Part shown: piece after piece, positions 10,510-21,849 of the stretch
How the letters are laid out: every line of letters begins with the position of its first letter
Position numbering within the stretch: position 1 is the stretch's first letter
Translations under genes and position numbers: made by a program
The notes under the pieces: model-generated
What the model was told of the DNA's origin: nothing
Databases searched by the model: none
What the model saw: only the letters and a program-made list of their open reading frames with translations
From: Tenrec ecaudatus
Taxonomy: Eukaryota > Chordata > Mammalia > Afrosoricida > Tenrecidae
Direction: 5' to 3'
Length of the DNA: 64,000 nucleotides
NCBI RefSeq assembly: GCF_050624435.1
Contig: NC_134535.1
Location: 73,838,494 to 73,902,493, forward strand

Positions 10510-11316
10510 ATGGCAGTGAACGTCTACCTGACGTCAGTCACCAGCGATAACCTGAGTCGACATGACATGCTGGCTTGGATCAATGAGTCCCTGCCGTCGA
10601 ATCTGACAAAGATCGAACAGTTGTGTTCAGGGGCTGCTTATTGCCAATTTATGGACATGCTGTTCCCGGGCTCCATTGCCTTGAAGAAAGTGAAATTCCA
10701 AGCCAAGCTGGAACACGAATACATTCAGAACTTCAAAATACTACAGGCAGGTTTTAAGAGGATGGGTGTTGACAAAATCATTCCCGTGGACAAATTAGTA
10801 AAAGGGAAGTTTCAGGACAATTTCGAATTTGTTCAGTGGTTCAAGAAGTTTTTTGATGCCAACTACAATGGCAAAGACTGTGACTCTGTAGCTGCCGGAC
10901 AAGGTCAGGAAACGGCGGGGGGCCCTTCGCTTGTTGCTCCGGCTCGGAATAAACCGAAGAAACCTCTGGGCACCAGTAGTGCAGCCCCACAGAGGCCCCC
11001 TGCAACCCCGAGAACCGCTGCACCTGCTAAAGCCGGCCCGGGCGTGGCGAGGAAGGACCCGGGGGTGGGCAACCGGGATGACGAAGCAGCCGAATTGATG
11101 CAGCAGGTCAACGTGCTGAGGGTTACCTTCGAAGATCTGGCCAAGGAGAGAAATTTCTGCTTTGGGAAGCTGAGGAACATCGAGCTGATCTGCCAGGAGA
11201 ACGAGGGGATCAACGACCCCGTGCTGCAGAGGATTGTGGACGTTCTCTATGCCACACAAGAAGGCTTTGTGATACCAGATGAAGGGGGTGCGCAGGAGGA
11301 GCAAGAAGAGTATTAA
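10510..11316 (+). CDS. Intact MAPRE1 (EB1) retrocopy, 268 codons
   Basis: EB1 tracks growing microtubule plus ends and recruits SxIP-motif partners. This single uninterrupted frame matches full-length human EB1 (also 268 residues) with no introns, so it is a processed copy. Homology also extends into a GC-rich leader (from about 10390) and a 3' UTR that matches MAPRE1 after the stop. An AATAAA lies at 11632-11637, and no clear A tail remains. The calponin-homology microtubule-binding domain (about residues 14-116) is almost unchanged, with L7, P29 and S30 the only differences I count from human in residues 1-119. The linker and the C-terminal EB-homology domain have most of the changes, including C217 in place of the tyrosine that lines the SxIP-binding pocket. 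The terminal EEY is kept. The start lies about 0.9 kb from the OS9 start codon on the opposite strand. Whether it is expressed cannot be told from sequence. It could be a retrogene or a young pseudogene that has not yet been disabled. Confidence 0.9.
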   Translation: MAVNVYLTSVTSDNLSRHDMLAWINESLPSNLTKIEQLCSGAAYCQFMDMLFPGSIALKKVKFQAKLEHEYIQNFKILQAGFKRMGVDKIIPVDKLVKGKFQDNFEFVQWFKKFFDANYNGKDCDSVAAGQGQETAGGPSLVAPARNKPKKPLGTSSAAPQRPPATPRTAAPAKAGPGVARKDPGVGNRDDEAAELMQQVNVLRVTFEDLAKERNFCFGKLRNIELICQENEGINDPVLQRIVDVLYATQEGFVIPDEGGAQEEQEEY

Positions 11317-11689
11317 CAGCCTGGACCAGCGGAGCACCATCCGAATTCTTCACTGTAAAATACTCCCTTTTATGATTCTTAGAGGACTCACTGGTTTCTT
11401 TTCATAAGCAAAAATTATCTCTTCTTAAGATGCACTTTGCAAAAGTCTCAACCCTTTTTCCATTCGTTTGAGTTAGGAGCTTTCTACCTTGTAGCAGAGC
11501 AACATTAACATCTAGTTGGCTCACCCAGAGAGCAAAGGGGTTCTCCCCAGGGCTCACTGTGCGCTTGCTGGAGACAGTGTCAGTAGAGAACTACAAAGTA
11601 AGCTAATGTGAGATCTTGGCAGAGAACAGTTAATAAATTAGTAATGCCTTAACAATTTCAGCATTTACTCCGTTGTGGTCATTATTAGT

Positions 11690-12364
11690 GTAATTTTTTT
11701 AACTTTGACAAAAAATATACCCAACAAAGCATTCTCCAACTCAATACTGTCTACATGTATTTTTAGTGCCATTGATTATTTCTGTCATGCAACCCTTCCT
11801 GGGATATTGAACAGTATTTGGTTGTGATTTGTAAGGGTTTTTATTGGCTACTTTCCTGGAAGTAGATCTGCAGGCCTGTTTTTCTAGTTTGTCTGAGTCT
11901 AGAAGCTTTGCTGAAGCCAGCCCACCATGACTGACCCTGCTGGTATTTGAAATGCGGAAGACAGCTTGCAGCCTCAGAGCGACAAGCAAGCCACCACAGG
12001 TGGCAGACAGGTGGCAGTATTGTACAGGGCACACCTCTTTTCAGACACAACTTTTCAAACAACCTGGTAATTGGTGTCAGCCATCCAGAAAAGGAAGCAA
12101 CATTTACCGTTGGGTCCAGCCCCACAGTCGGACAGTCCTACCGAGCAAAGTACGCTGTTGTGAAACGTGAGGAAGATAGCCTGCAGAGTGCAGGGGACCC
12201 CTCTCCTTTAACCGGAGAAGAGTCTAGAGTTTATTCAACGACAGGGTTTTATAGCAAGCTTCTTGCTAATACACAATACAGTGGGGGGAGTGTTCATGCT
12301 GAATATCCGTAGCCCTTCAGGGGAATAGTACTTCAAAGGGAGCACCTGGCATGCAAGAGACAAA
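11690..12364. other. Downstream of retrocopy; old SINE-like unit at 11830-12030
   Basis: The stretch 11830-12030 shares a 'ctgctggtatttgaaa' block and a 'caagccaccacag' block with 32370-32540, which indicates a dispersed repeat of unknown family. 12030-12364 has an open frame of 121 codons with no recognisable protein. No conserved gene. Confidence 0.4.
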
Positions 12365-13480
12365 TCCGCTCCTTAAGAATAAGAGACACTGTTATTGTTG
12401 GTTTGCCTACCAGTAAACGATAGGCATTGGAAGCAAACCCAAGGAGAAAGCAGCAGGACTAACCATTCTGGAGAGACCTGTGAGGAGGAGCGGTGAGCAA
12501 ACACCACCATAGACAGGGGAACTACTAGGGAATTAAAATCAACAACAAGGAGGACATAGATTCTGGTGGTACTGAAGCAACAGCAATCTAGCTGAGAGGA
12601 ATTACTAACTGGCAGAAGAAGGGCAAGCATGATGGTGGGGCAGGAGGGAGGTAAAAGGAAACGAAATAGCTAGGAAGCAAAGCTATGGATAATGGTATAA
12701 ACAAGGTGTGCACCTATGTAAACACATCAATCCATAACAATAGAGGTATTGACCCATGTACCTATATTTATATGGCAATACATTGAAGAAATGGACAGAC
12801 TTTGGGCTTCTGCTCAAGCCCTCCCTCGATGCAAGAACACTTTGTTCTAAAAACCTGGCACTCTGTGATGCTCACCCTCCTGACACAATCCCTGAAGACA
12901 AAATGGGTGCATAAGCAAATGTGGTGAAGAAAGCTGATGGTGCCCAGCTAGCAAAAGATGTAGCATCTGGGTTCTTAAAGGCTTGAAGTTAAACAAGCAG
13001 CCATCTAGCAGAGAAACAATAAGCCCACACGGAAGAAGCACCACTAGCCTGTGTGATCATGAGGTGTCAACGGGATCAGGTAACAGGCACCAGAAAACCC
13101 AAAATAACAAAAAAAAAACTTGTTGAGAACGAGGGGGGTTGGAGCAGATACCCCAAACCCATCTGTAGACAAGAGGACATGCCCTCACAGAAGGGTCAGG
13201 AGGAAGGGGTAAGTCAACCAGGGCGCAGTGTAGCACCAGTGAAGTACACAATATTCCTCTGGTTCCTTGAGGCTTCCTCACACACCCCATCCCCCTGACT
13301 ATCATGACCCCAGTCCTGCCAATCAGTTCTGGCTAGACTGGAGCATGTACATGGGTACAGATAAGAGCTCATGGCTTTTAGAATCCAGGGCAGATAAACC
13401 CCTCGTGAACAGAAATGGGAGTAGCAATACCAGCAGGGTAATGGAGCATCTGTAGAGCCAGCTTTACATGATCATTTCGT
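12365..13480 (+). mobile_element. Family A copy, older subfamily
   Basis: It follows the family A order in plus orientation (GGAGAAA block, ATA-rich block, 'gcttgaag' block, lower-complexity 3' half) but with many substitutions. It has a single internal unit and no preserved tail, and its boundaries are approximate. Confidence 0.65.
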
Positions 13481-13734
13481 GGAGGGTGGATGTGGAGAAA
13501 TGTCCTTCCTGGAATATGTCCATTTGGCATTTTCCTTATTTCGGAATGGTGGAGTGGGCCTCTCACTAGGGCTGGCCCACCAAGCCTGTTGTCACCAGTG
13601 CTAGGAGCAGGTCACCAACACTCTCTTCCAGGCCCTCCGTTTCCCCAAAATAGTATTCTGTACACTAGATGGCAAATGGAGAAAGGAAAACTGCCTGAGC
13701 AGACGAGAAAGTTGATTTCTCTACAGCGGTAAAC

Positions 13735-13855
13735 CAACCCAAACCAAACAAACAAGTTCACTGTCGTGGAGTTGATGGCCGACTCACAGCGACCCCACAG
13801 GACAGGGTAGAACTGCCCCGGTGAGTTTTCTGAGACTGTAACTGCTTAGAGAGTA
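13735..13855 (-). mobile_element. AfroSINE fragment
   Basis: The 3' half of an AfroSINE in reverse orientation, with the CAAAC repeat tail, the TCGTGGAGTTGATGGCC block and the AGGACAGGGTAGAACTGCCC block. The rest of 13481-14446 shows no gene. Confidence 0.75.
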
Positions 13856-14463
13856 GCAAGCCCTGTTATTGAAAATATCATGACTTGGGTTCCTATGCAC
13901 CACAGAAAAATTCTCAAAGCTTTCAGAGAGAAAGAAAAGGTTCCATACATGGATCAGGTTATCTGAATAGCATGAAGTTCGGGAAGCTATCAATTCTGGA
14001 GGCTAGAAGACAATGAAGAAATAACTTGAAAATTCTGAGATAAATGATTTCCAATGAGGAAGTCCGTGTTCAGGCAAATTATAATTTAATTACGAGGCCA
14101 GAACAAAAACCAAGTTCAAATATTCAAGGCCTTAAAATATTTACACTGCCCCCCCCAAAAAATATTTACACTGCATACACTGCCTTTGAGCAAGACAGGA
14201 GAGGCTGCCTTTCCCCAGAAGAAGTATTAAGATAGGAAGGTGTCAACTGCACAGACTCTAAGCACTGTTCCTTCACATGTAATTACAGGGAAGTAGAGAA
14301 TATGCTTAACATCACAAGGAATAAAACAGAACGAATGCCCCAATCTCTTCAACAAATACAGCAAGATATAAAAAAAAGAAATGATTGTATTAAAAGAGGT
14401 GTAAGCCATATCTACCGAATGCAATGTGTACACCTTGTTCCCAGAATCAAACTAGCTTTAAAA

Positions 14464-15462
14464 ATTTTTATTTAAACATTTTTAGGGACTCATACAACTC
14501 TTACCACAATCCATATACATACATCAATTGTGTAACGCACATCTGTACATTCTTTGCCCTAATCATTTTCAAAGCATTTGTTCTCCACTTAAGCCCTTTG
14601 CATCAGGTCCTCTTTTTTTCCCCTCCCTCCCCGCTCCCCCCTCCCTCATGAGCCCTTGATAATTTATAAATTATTATTTTGTCATATCTTGCCCTGTCCT
14701 GCGTCTCCCTTCACCCACTTTTCTGCTGTCTGTCCCCCAGGGAGGAGGTCACATGTAGATCCTTGTAATCGGTTCCCTCTTTCCAACCCACTCACCCTCT
14801 ACTCTCCCAGTATCGCCACTCACACTCCTGGTCCTGAAGGTATCATCCGCTGTGGATTCCCTGTGCCTCCAGCTCCTATCTGCACCAGTGTACATCCTCT
14901 GCTCTATCCAGACTTGCAAGGTAGAATTTGGATCATGGTAGTTGGGGGGAGGAAGCATTTAGGAACTGGAGGAAAGCTGTATTCTTCATTGGTGCTACAT
15001 CGCACCCTGACTGACTCATCTCCTCCCCTAGACCCCTCTGCAAGGGATCTCCAGTGGCCGACAAATGGGCCTTGGGTCTCTACTCTGCACTTCCCCCTTC
15101 ATTCACTATGGTAAGATTTTTTTTTCTGATGATACCTTATACCTGATCCCTTTGACACCTCGTGATCACGCAGGCTGGTGTGCTTCTTCCATGTGGGCTT
15201 TGTTGTTTCTGAGCTAGATGGCCACTTGTTTACCTTCAAGCCTTTAAGACCCCAGACACTATCTCTTTCGATAGCCGGGCACCATCAGCTTTCTTTGCCA
15301 CATTTGCTTATGCACCCATTTGTCCTCAGTGATCGTATCATGGAGGTGTGCACCCAATGATATGATTTTTTTGTTCTTTGATGCCTGATAACTGATTCCA
15401 TCAGAACCATGTGATTACACAGGCTGGTGTGTTCTTCCATATGGGCTTTGTTGCTTCTGATC
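14464..15462 (-). mobile_element. Family A copy, 999 bp, with 17-bp target-site duplication
   Basis: The left repeat tcaaactagctttaaaa (14447-14463) and right repeat tcaaactagctttgaaa (15463-15479) differ by one base. The copy is in reverse orientation, so its A-rich tail is at the left. It keeps the 3' UTR-like block and the 235-bp unit. Confidence 0.88.
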
Positions 15463-15479
15463 TCAAACTAGCTTTGAAA

Positions 15480-16729
15480 GTACTTTTGGGAGACAAATAA
15501 TTCAATTCAGAAAATGAATAGACACATTACCAAATAAGAGAATGCAGACAGTCATCTGGCATCTGAAGAAATGCTCTTGATCATTAACCATGAGGATGAG
15601 GCAAGTCCAAACAGTGAGCTATCATTTCACTCCAGTTCTAAGAGCAAAGTTCAAACACCAGAAAACAGCAACTGCTGCAGAGAGTGGAGAGACTGGACCG
15701 GTTATCCGCTATTGGTTATACTGTGAAATGGTGCAGCCATTGTGGGAAATGGTATGACACGTCCTGTAAAAAATCCAAATCAAATATCATATAGCCCAGC
15801 AATCCTGCTACTTGAAATTTGTCATATGAGAAACCAGAGTGGTGTCACCAGTTGGTATCTGTACACATATGAACAGGATATGCTTATCCTGATTGGCGCA
15901 CTCCAGGGCTGTGTCTTCACTCACCAGACTTGTTCAGTCTGTATGCTGAGCAACTATCAGACAAGCCGCATTACATGAAGAGGGCACCATCGGGATCAGA
16001 GGAAGGCTCATTAACAACCTGTGTATGCAAATGCCACAACCTTGCTCTCTGAACGTGAGGAGGAACCGGAGCACTTGCTGATGAAGATTAAGGATTATAG
16101 CCTGCAGTATAGATTACTACTCATGGGACTCCAAGGTCACACGGGGCAACAAAGGTTACAAAGATAATGTTCCACACCCTCCTTTAGCAAATAGTGACTG
16201 GTGTCTTCAAACTTGTGAGCAGCCATCAGAGAGGCAAATAGTGGTCTCTGCCTGTCCAGAGGCAAGAAGCGCGATGAAAATCAAGACACACGGAAACAAT
16301 TAGTTTAACGGAGAAACTGACCACAAAGACCTCAGTCTCCAGAATGCTGAGGCCAGAGGATGGTACCGGGTGACCACTACCAACTACTCCGAAAAGGACC
16401 GCAGTAGGAGGCCCGGGTAGAGTGGGAGGAAAATGTGCCCCAGGACTCAAAATCACAAGACAGACCCGATGTCTTCATCAGATTGAGACTGGGGGCCCTC
16501 CAAGACTCTGCCCATAGCCACCCTTCACGTCTAGAAAGAACTCACCCCTGCTTAGAATAACACGCAAATCATGTAAGCTGGTAGGGGCAGCGTTTGCCCA
16601 AGGTCAGAGGACTAGGGAAGGCAGAGGAATGGAAACAGGAACTCCTGAGAGGGACGGGGGACACAATGGTCCATTGAAGGGAGGAGCACAAATGAAGTAA
16701 AACAAACTGGGTATAAACTGTTGCGTGTA
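15480..16729 (+). mobile_element. Mostly unassigned; RTE-type LINE fragment at about 15870-16140
   Basis: 15870-16140 translates in pieces to the RTE reverse-transcriptase segment that spans the 'GCxxxP' and 'INNLxYADD' regions, heavily degraded. The remainder (15480-15870, 16140-16729) has no recognised gene. Confidence 0.45.
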
Positions 16730-16743
16730 AAACTCGGGATCTG

Positions 16744-17129
16744 GGATAGAGCAAGATATGACAAAATAACGATGTATAAATTACAAAGGGCACAGGAGGG
16801 AGGGGGGAGCGGGGAGGGAGGGGAAAAAAAAGAGGACCTGATGCAAAGGGCTTAAGTGGAGAGCAAATGCTTTGAGAATGATTGGGGCAGGGAATGTATG
16901 GATGAGCTTTATACAATTGATGTATGTATATGTATGGATTGTGATAAGAGTTGTATGAGTCCCTAATAAAATGTAAAAAAAGAAAAGGGAAGAAAAAAAA
17001 AAGAAAGAAAGAAAAGAAAATGATTAGGGCAAGGAATGTATGGATGTGCTTTATACAATTGATGTATGTATATGTATGGACTGTGATAAGAGTTGTATGA
17101 GCCCCTAATAAAACGTTTAAAAAAAAAAC
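16744..17129 (+). mobile_element. Family A copy, 386 bp, dimeric 3' tail
   Basis: A perfect 14-bp repeat aaactcgggatctg flanks it (16730-16743 and 17130-17143). The last ~115 bp of the family occurs twice in tandem, each ending in an AATAAA-containing A-rich tail, with a purine-rich linker at about 16977-17022 between them. Confidence 0.9.
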
Positions 17130-17143
17130 AAACTCGGGATCTG

Positions 17144-18440
17144 TTTTGCAAATCATCATCCGAATCACAATAAAGAGTTAAAATTTAAAAGCTGATGATG
17201 CGCAGGCAAATGGATAAAAGAGCCTTTTAGCTCTGGTCCCCACCAAAAAAAACTTATCTGCTCAATAAGACTTCACCCAATTCATAATAAAAAGCATTAC
17301 AAAATAATAATTTAATAAGTTAGCTAGGGAAGTGGGTACCAGGTGGGTATTAGATTATCTTAATGAAATGTGTTTGTTGAGCAGTGTTAGGTTTATATTT
17401 AAAATAGTCCCTATCTCTTAGAGATAAAAACTCTTGTATTTCCCAATGAAATTGTATGTCTATGAGAATCTGGGAAGAAATGGTAAGGTCATCGATAAAA
17501 TGGAATGAACCATATTTTATTATTTTTGAAGCTTTATGAGACATACAGAGGGATTCATTAATCTTTGCTTTCTACTTTTGTGTTTGAAACTTTCCATTTA
17601 AATTAAAAAAATGAGTAATTTTAACAATGGTTTAGATTTAATTGAAGATATGGTTAATGAAGTTCGAGAGGAAGGATTCAGAGTGAAACACAGGCCAGCA
17701 AAGAGAGGAGTTTGAAAAAGAGAGTTCTGGAAGGAGAAGAGAGAAAATATCGCAAATATAATGGTTGGGAATTTTGCAGCTGATGAGGAAAACCGATCTA
17801 AGAGACCTAACAAACTTCAAGCAGGGTAGAAAAGCAGAAGTCAAAAGATGGATGTACTACACATTGCAACTCAATAACACTAAAAGCAATTACAATATCA
17901 CTACTCGTGAAAATGATGTTTATCTTGAAAATTAACCAGACATTAAGGCACAACATCCCTGGTTTCCCTGAGTCTCTCTAGACTGCCTTGGAGTTGCTTT
18001 GACTTGCTTGCCCTGCTTTGGGTAGAGAACACAGCTGGGTCAAGGGTAATGTTGGGGCACCAGCTGGGAGCCATGCGTGGGTAAAGAAAGACAAAGGCAA
18101 ACCAAATTATGGGGCGAAAGCACCATTGGTTTCCCCTCTCTGCTGTGCTCATTGCTTAATTGAGTGGTGGGTTATTTAACTTGTTGGATGCTAATAAATC
18201 TGTGCGTGGCGAGCAATAATTGCTTTGTATTTTTCTTGGCTACCTTTCCCAATTAACATTTTTGAACTGGCTCTTTCCTGTCATCCCAAAGCCTAAAATA
18301 AAGGGTACTCTCAAATACAATAACTGACATGTGACTCAAGTAAGAAAGATTCATTCACCACATATATTTATTGTGGCACTGTTTGCAGTAATGATGGACG
18401 CACGGTGTCAATCACTCAGGACTGTTTAAATAGTGTATGG
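17144..18440. other. Intergenic, no gene or clear repeat recognised
   Basis: AT-rich sequence. Short minus-strand frames at 17598-17844 and 17943-18152 have no recognisable domains. This is one of the longer stretches of apparently single-copy DNA in the interval. Confidence 0.4.
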
Positions 18441-18444
18441 ACAA

Positions 18445-18490
18445 CAACAACAACAACAAAATCCACTGCCATCAAGTGGATTCCATCTCA
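18445..18490 (-). mobile_element. AfroSINE fragment interrupted by a family A insertion
   Basis: CAA-repeat tail and the 'tgccatcaagtggattcc' block of a reverse AfroSINE, ending at the target-site duplication that begins at 18491. Beyond the family A insertion the flank resumes at 20940. Confidence 0.6.
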
Positions 18491-18512
18491 GAGCAACCCT
18501 TTTTTTTTTTTA

Positions 18513-19293
18513 CTTGTATTTTATTTTATTTTTTTAACAATTTATTAGGGGCTCATACAACTCTTATCACAGTTCATACATATACATACATCAATTGTAT
18601 AAAGCACATCTGTACAGTCTTTGCCCTAATCATTTTTTTCTCCTCTTTTCTTTTTTTACATTTTATTAGGGACTCATACAACTCTTATCACAATCCATAC
18701 ATATACATACATCAATTGTATAAAGCACATCCATACACTCCCTGCCCCAATCATTCTCAAAGCATTTGCTCTCCACCCAAGCCCCCCGCATCAGGTCCTC
18801 TTTTTTTTTTCCCTCCCTCCCCTCTCCCCCCTCCCCCATGTGCCCTTCGTAACCTATACATCGTTATTTTGTCATATCTTGCCCTATCCGGAGTCCCCCT
18901 TCCCCCCCTTCTCTGCCGTCCCTCTCCCAGGGAAGAGGTCACACGTGGATCCTTGTAATCAGTTCCCCCTTTCCAACCCACTCACCCTCCCCTCTCCCAG
19001 CATCGCCTCTCACACCCTTGGTCCTGAAGGTATCATCCATCCTGGATTCCCTGTGCCTCCAGCCCTCATATGTACCAGTGTACAGCCTCTGCCCTATCCA
19101 GCCCTGCAAGGTAGAATTCGGATCATGGTAGTTGGGGGGAGGAAGCATCCAGGATCTGGGGGAAAGCTGTGTTCTTCATCGGTACTACCTCGCACCCTAA
19201 TTAACCCATCTCCTCTCCTAAACCCCTCTATGAGGGGATCTCCATTGGCCGACACTTGGGCCTTGGGTCTCCACTCTGCACTTCCCCCTTCAT

Positions 19294-19336
<43 letters not shown>

Positions 19337-20917
19337 TACATACACACGCATATATCTTTATTTTTTTTTGCATGATGCCTTATACCTGGTCCCTTGGCAC
19401 CTCGTGATCACACTGGCCGGTGTGCTTCTTCCATGTGGGCTTTTCTGCTTCTGAGCTAGATGGCCGCTTGTTCACCTTCAAGCCTTTAAGACCCCAGACA
19501 CTTTCTCTTTTGATAGCCGGGCACCATCAGCTTTCTTCACCACATTTACTTATGCACCCATTTGTCTTCAGCGATCCTATCATGGAGGTGTGCAGTCAAT
19601 GATAAGATTTTTTGTTCTTTGATGCCTGGTAACTGATCCCTTCGGGACCACGCGATCACACAGGCTGGTGTGTTCTTCCATGTGGGCTTTGTTGCTTCTG
19701 AGCTAGATGGCCACTTGTTTATCTTCAAGCCTTTAAGACCCCAGTCACTATCTCTTTTGATAGCCGGGCACCATCAGCTTTCTTCACCACATTTACTTGT
19801 TCACCCGCTTTGGCTGTAGCAGTTGTGTCGGGAGGGTGAGCATCGTAGAGTTCCAATTTAATAAAAGAAAGTATTCGTGCATTGAGGGAGTGTTTGAGTA
19901 GAGGCCCAAGGTCCTTCCGCCACCCTAATACTAAACCTATAAATATAGACACATAGATCTATTTCCCCATCCTCCTATATATATTTGCATGTACATGTCT
20001 TTGTCTAGACCTCCATAAATACCCTTTGACTCCTAGCTCTTTCCTCCATCTCCCTAGACTTTCCTCCTGTCCTACTACCATGCTTCGTCGCCACCTGGGC
20101 TAGAGTATACCTCTTCTCTATGCAACCTTACCCTTGATCATTCCCCACCAGGCCTGCCCCTCCCCTCTACTATTTGGGGTCCCATGTTTTTCCCTTGTCA
20201 ATGTGTTTGTTAACACCACTTCCTTACCCCCCCCTACCCCCCACCACCCCAAGTCCCCCCGGAACTGTCGGTCCCGTTGTTTTTCCTCCAGATAGTTCAT
20301 CCAGCCTGTCCTATTCAGACAGACCTGTGGAGACAATAACATGCACGAAAACAAGACAGAGGAAAACAAAGCAACAGTATACAACCAGACAACAAAACAA
20401 CAAAAAGAAACCACTGACAAAGAACAAAACAAAACGCATCATGAAAGAAGAGCTTGTAGTTAGTTCAGGGATCGTTTGCTGGGCCTTAGGAGCGCCCTCC
20501 AGTTCAGTCTGTTGGGGCACCACACCCTGACCCCAAAGTCCACTTTCAGCATTCCCTGGGGACCTTGCCACTCCATTCCCTTGCTGTTCCGCTGCACTCC
20601 CCCAGTGATTTGCCTTGGTGTGGTGGGATCAGGTCAGGTGCAATTCCCACACTGTGTCTCCGGTGCAGTCCCCTGTATCGCCCTTAGTCACTGATTGGCA
20701 TCATTTCTCATAGTAGGGCCAGCCATGTTGTTCTCTCTGTGGACTGGCTGCTCTACTCAGGAACATCATCATCACGGCCTGGTGGGCCAGGCTGTGCTCC
20801 ACTCTCTCCTCCTGCCCCTTCATCTGCTCCCATGTGCTCTGATCAGAAATGTCCATCTCCCGGAGCTGCAGAGTCAATGTTGTCCTTTGGAACAAATTCT
20901 TTTCGGGGGAGGGGCAG
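18513..20917 (-). mobile_element. Longest delimited family A copy, 2,405 bp, 22-bp target-site duplication
   Basis: A perfect 22-bp repeat, gagcaaccc followed by 12 T and an A, lies at 18491-18512 and 20918-20939. Reading in poly(A) orientation (minus strand) the copy has: a short open frame ending near 20701 with a REMDISDQ...EQMKGQEER stretch; about 2 kb of apparently non-coding sequence; two ~235-bp internal units (19376-19616 and 19620-19850); a (TA)n tract; and a dimeric 3' tail (18520-18780). The left end of the coding remnant coincides with the insertion boundary, so the element is 5'-truncated within its ORF. Confidence 0.9.
19298..19324. repeat. (TA)n microsatellite inside family A
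   Basis: TA repeat, continuing as a mixed TA/CA tract to about 19353. It sits at the same internal position as the longer tract at 24667-24708, so it is a subfamily character that varies in length. Confidence 0.9.
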
Positions 20918-20984
20918 GAGCAACCCTTTTTTTTTTTTATGTAGGGTCTCTGACGCTTCAAGAGCAGATCTCAAAAGAAAAAAT

Positions 20985-21770
20985 GAAACTCTAAAATCAG
21001 TGCCACTGAGTGGGTGCTGACTCGTAGTGACCCCGTAGGACAGAGCAGAACTGCCCCTGTGACTTTCTGTGTCCATAACTCTTTTTTTTTCTTTTCTTTC
21101 TTTCCTTTATCTTTTTAATTAATCATTTCATTGGGGGCTCTTACAGATATTATAAAAATCCATAAATCAATTATACAAAGCAAACTTGTACAGGTGCTGC
21201 CATCATCATTTTCAAAATATTTTTAAAAATCATTTTCTTACCCCCTCCCTGGGGGACAGACAACAGAAAAGTGGGTGAAGGGAGGCGTCAGACAGTGTAA
21301 GACATGACAAAATAATAATAATTTATAAGTTATCAAAGGTTCATGAGTGAGGGAGCAGAGGGGAGGGAGGGGGAAAATGAGAGCTGATACCAAGGGCTCA
21401 AGTAGATAGTAAATGTTTTGAGAATGATGATGGCAACAAGTGTACAAATGTGCTTGGCACATGGATGTATGTATGGATTGTGGTAAGAGCTGTATGAGTC
21501 CCCAATAAAATGATTTTAAAAACAAAACATTTTCTTTCTACTTGATCCCTTTGATGTCAGCTCCTCTTTATTCCCTCCCTCCCGACCCTATCACCCTTGT
21601 GAATCCTTAATTAATTGTATACCACTGTTATTACTTCCGAGTCTACAAACTTGTATGAAAGCAGAAAGTTTCATCATTCTCCCACAGAGTGACTGGTGGT
21701 TTCAAACCATTTACCTCCCAGTTAGCAACGCGAGACACAATCCATGACAGCACCAGGGATCCTTATGGGA
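20985..21770 (-). mobile_element. AfroSINE split by nested family A insertions
   Basis: The reverse AfroSINE 3' half is at 20995-21080 and its tRNA-like head at about 21660-21770. A reverse family A 3' fragment (about 21095-21640) lies between them, itself split by a forward family A copy (next entry). Confidence 0.65.
21239..21527 (+). mobile_element. Family A copy nested inside an opposite-strand family A fragment
   Basis: It begins in the 'gggggacagacaacag' block and ends in CAATAAAATGA plus an A-rich tail. The host copy's 'cattttctt' is present on both sides (about 21228-21236 and 21530-21538), consistent with a short target-site duplication. Confidence 0.75.
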
Positions 21771-21849
21771 GCAGAGAGTCGAATCTTTCTCCCTCAGAAT
21801 GGCTGGGGGTTCAAAACCACTTCTATTGAGGTTAGCTACCCACAGTCAA

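Noticed and set aside
10795-11340. 181-codon minus-strand frame
   Set aside because: It is the antisense of the MAPRE1 retrocopy, whose plus-strand frame is the homologous one.
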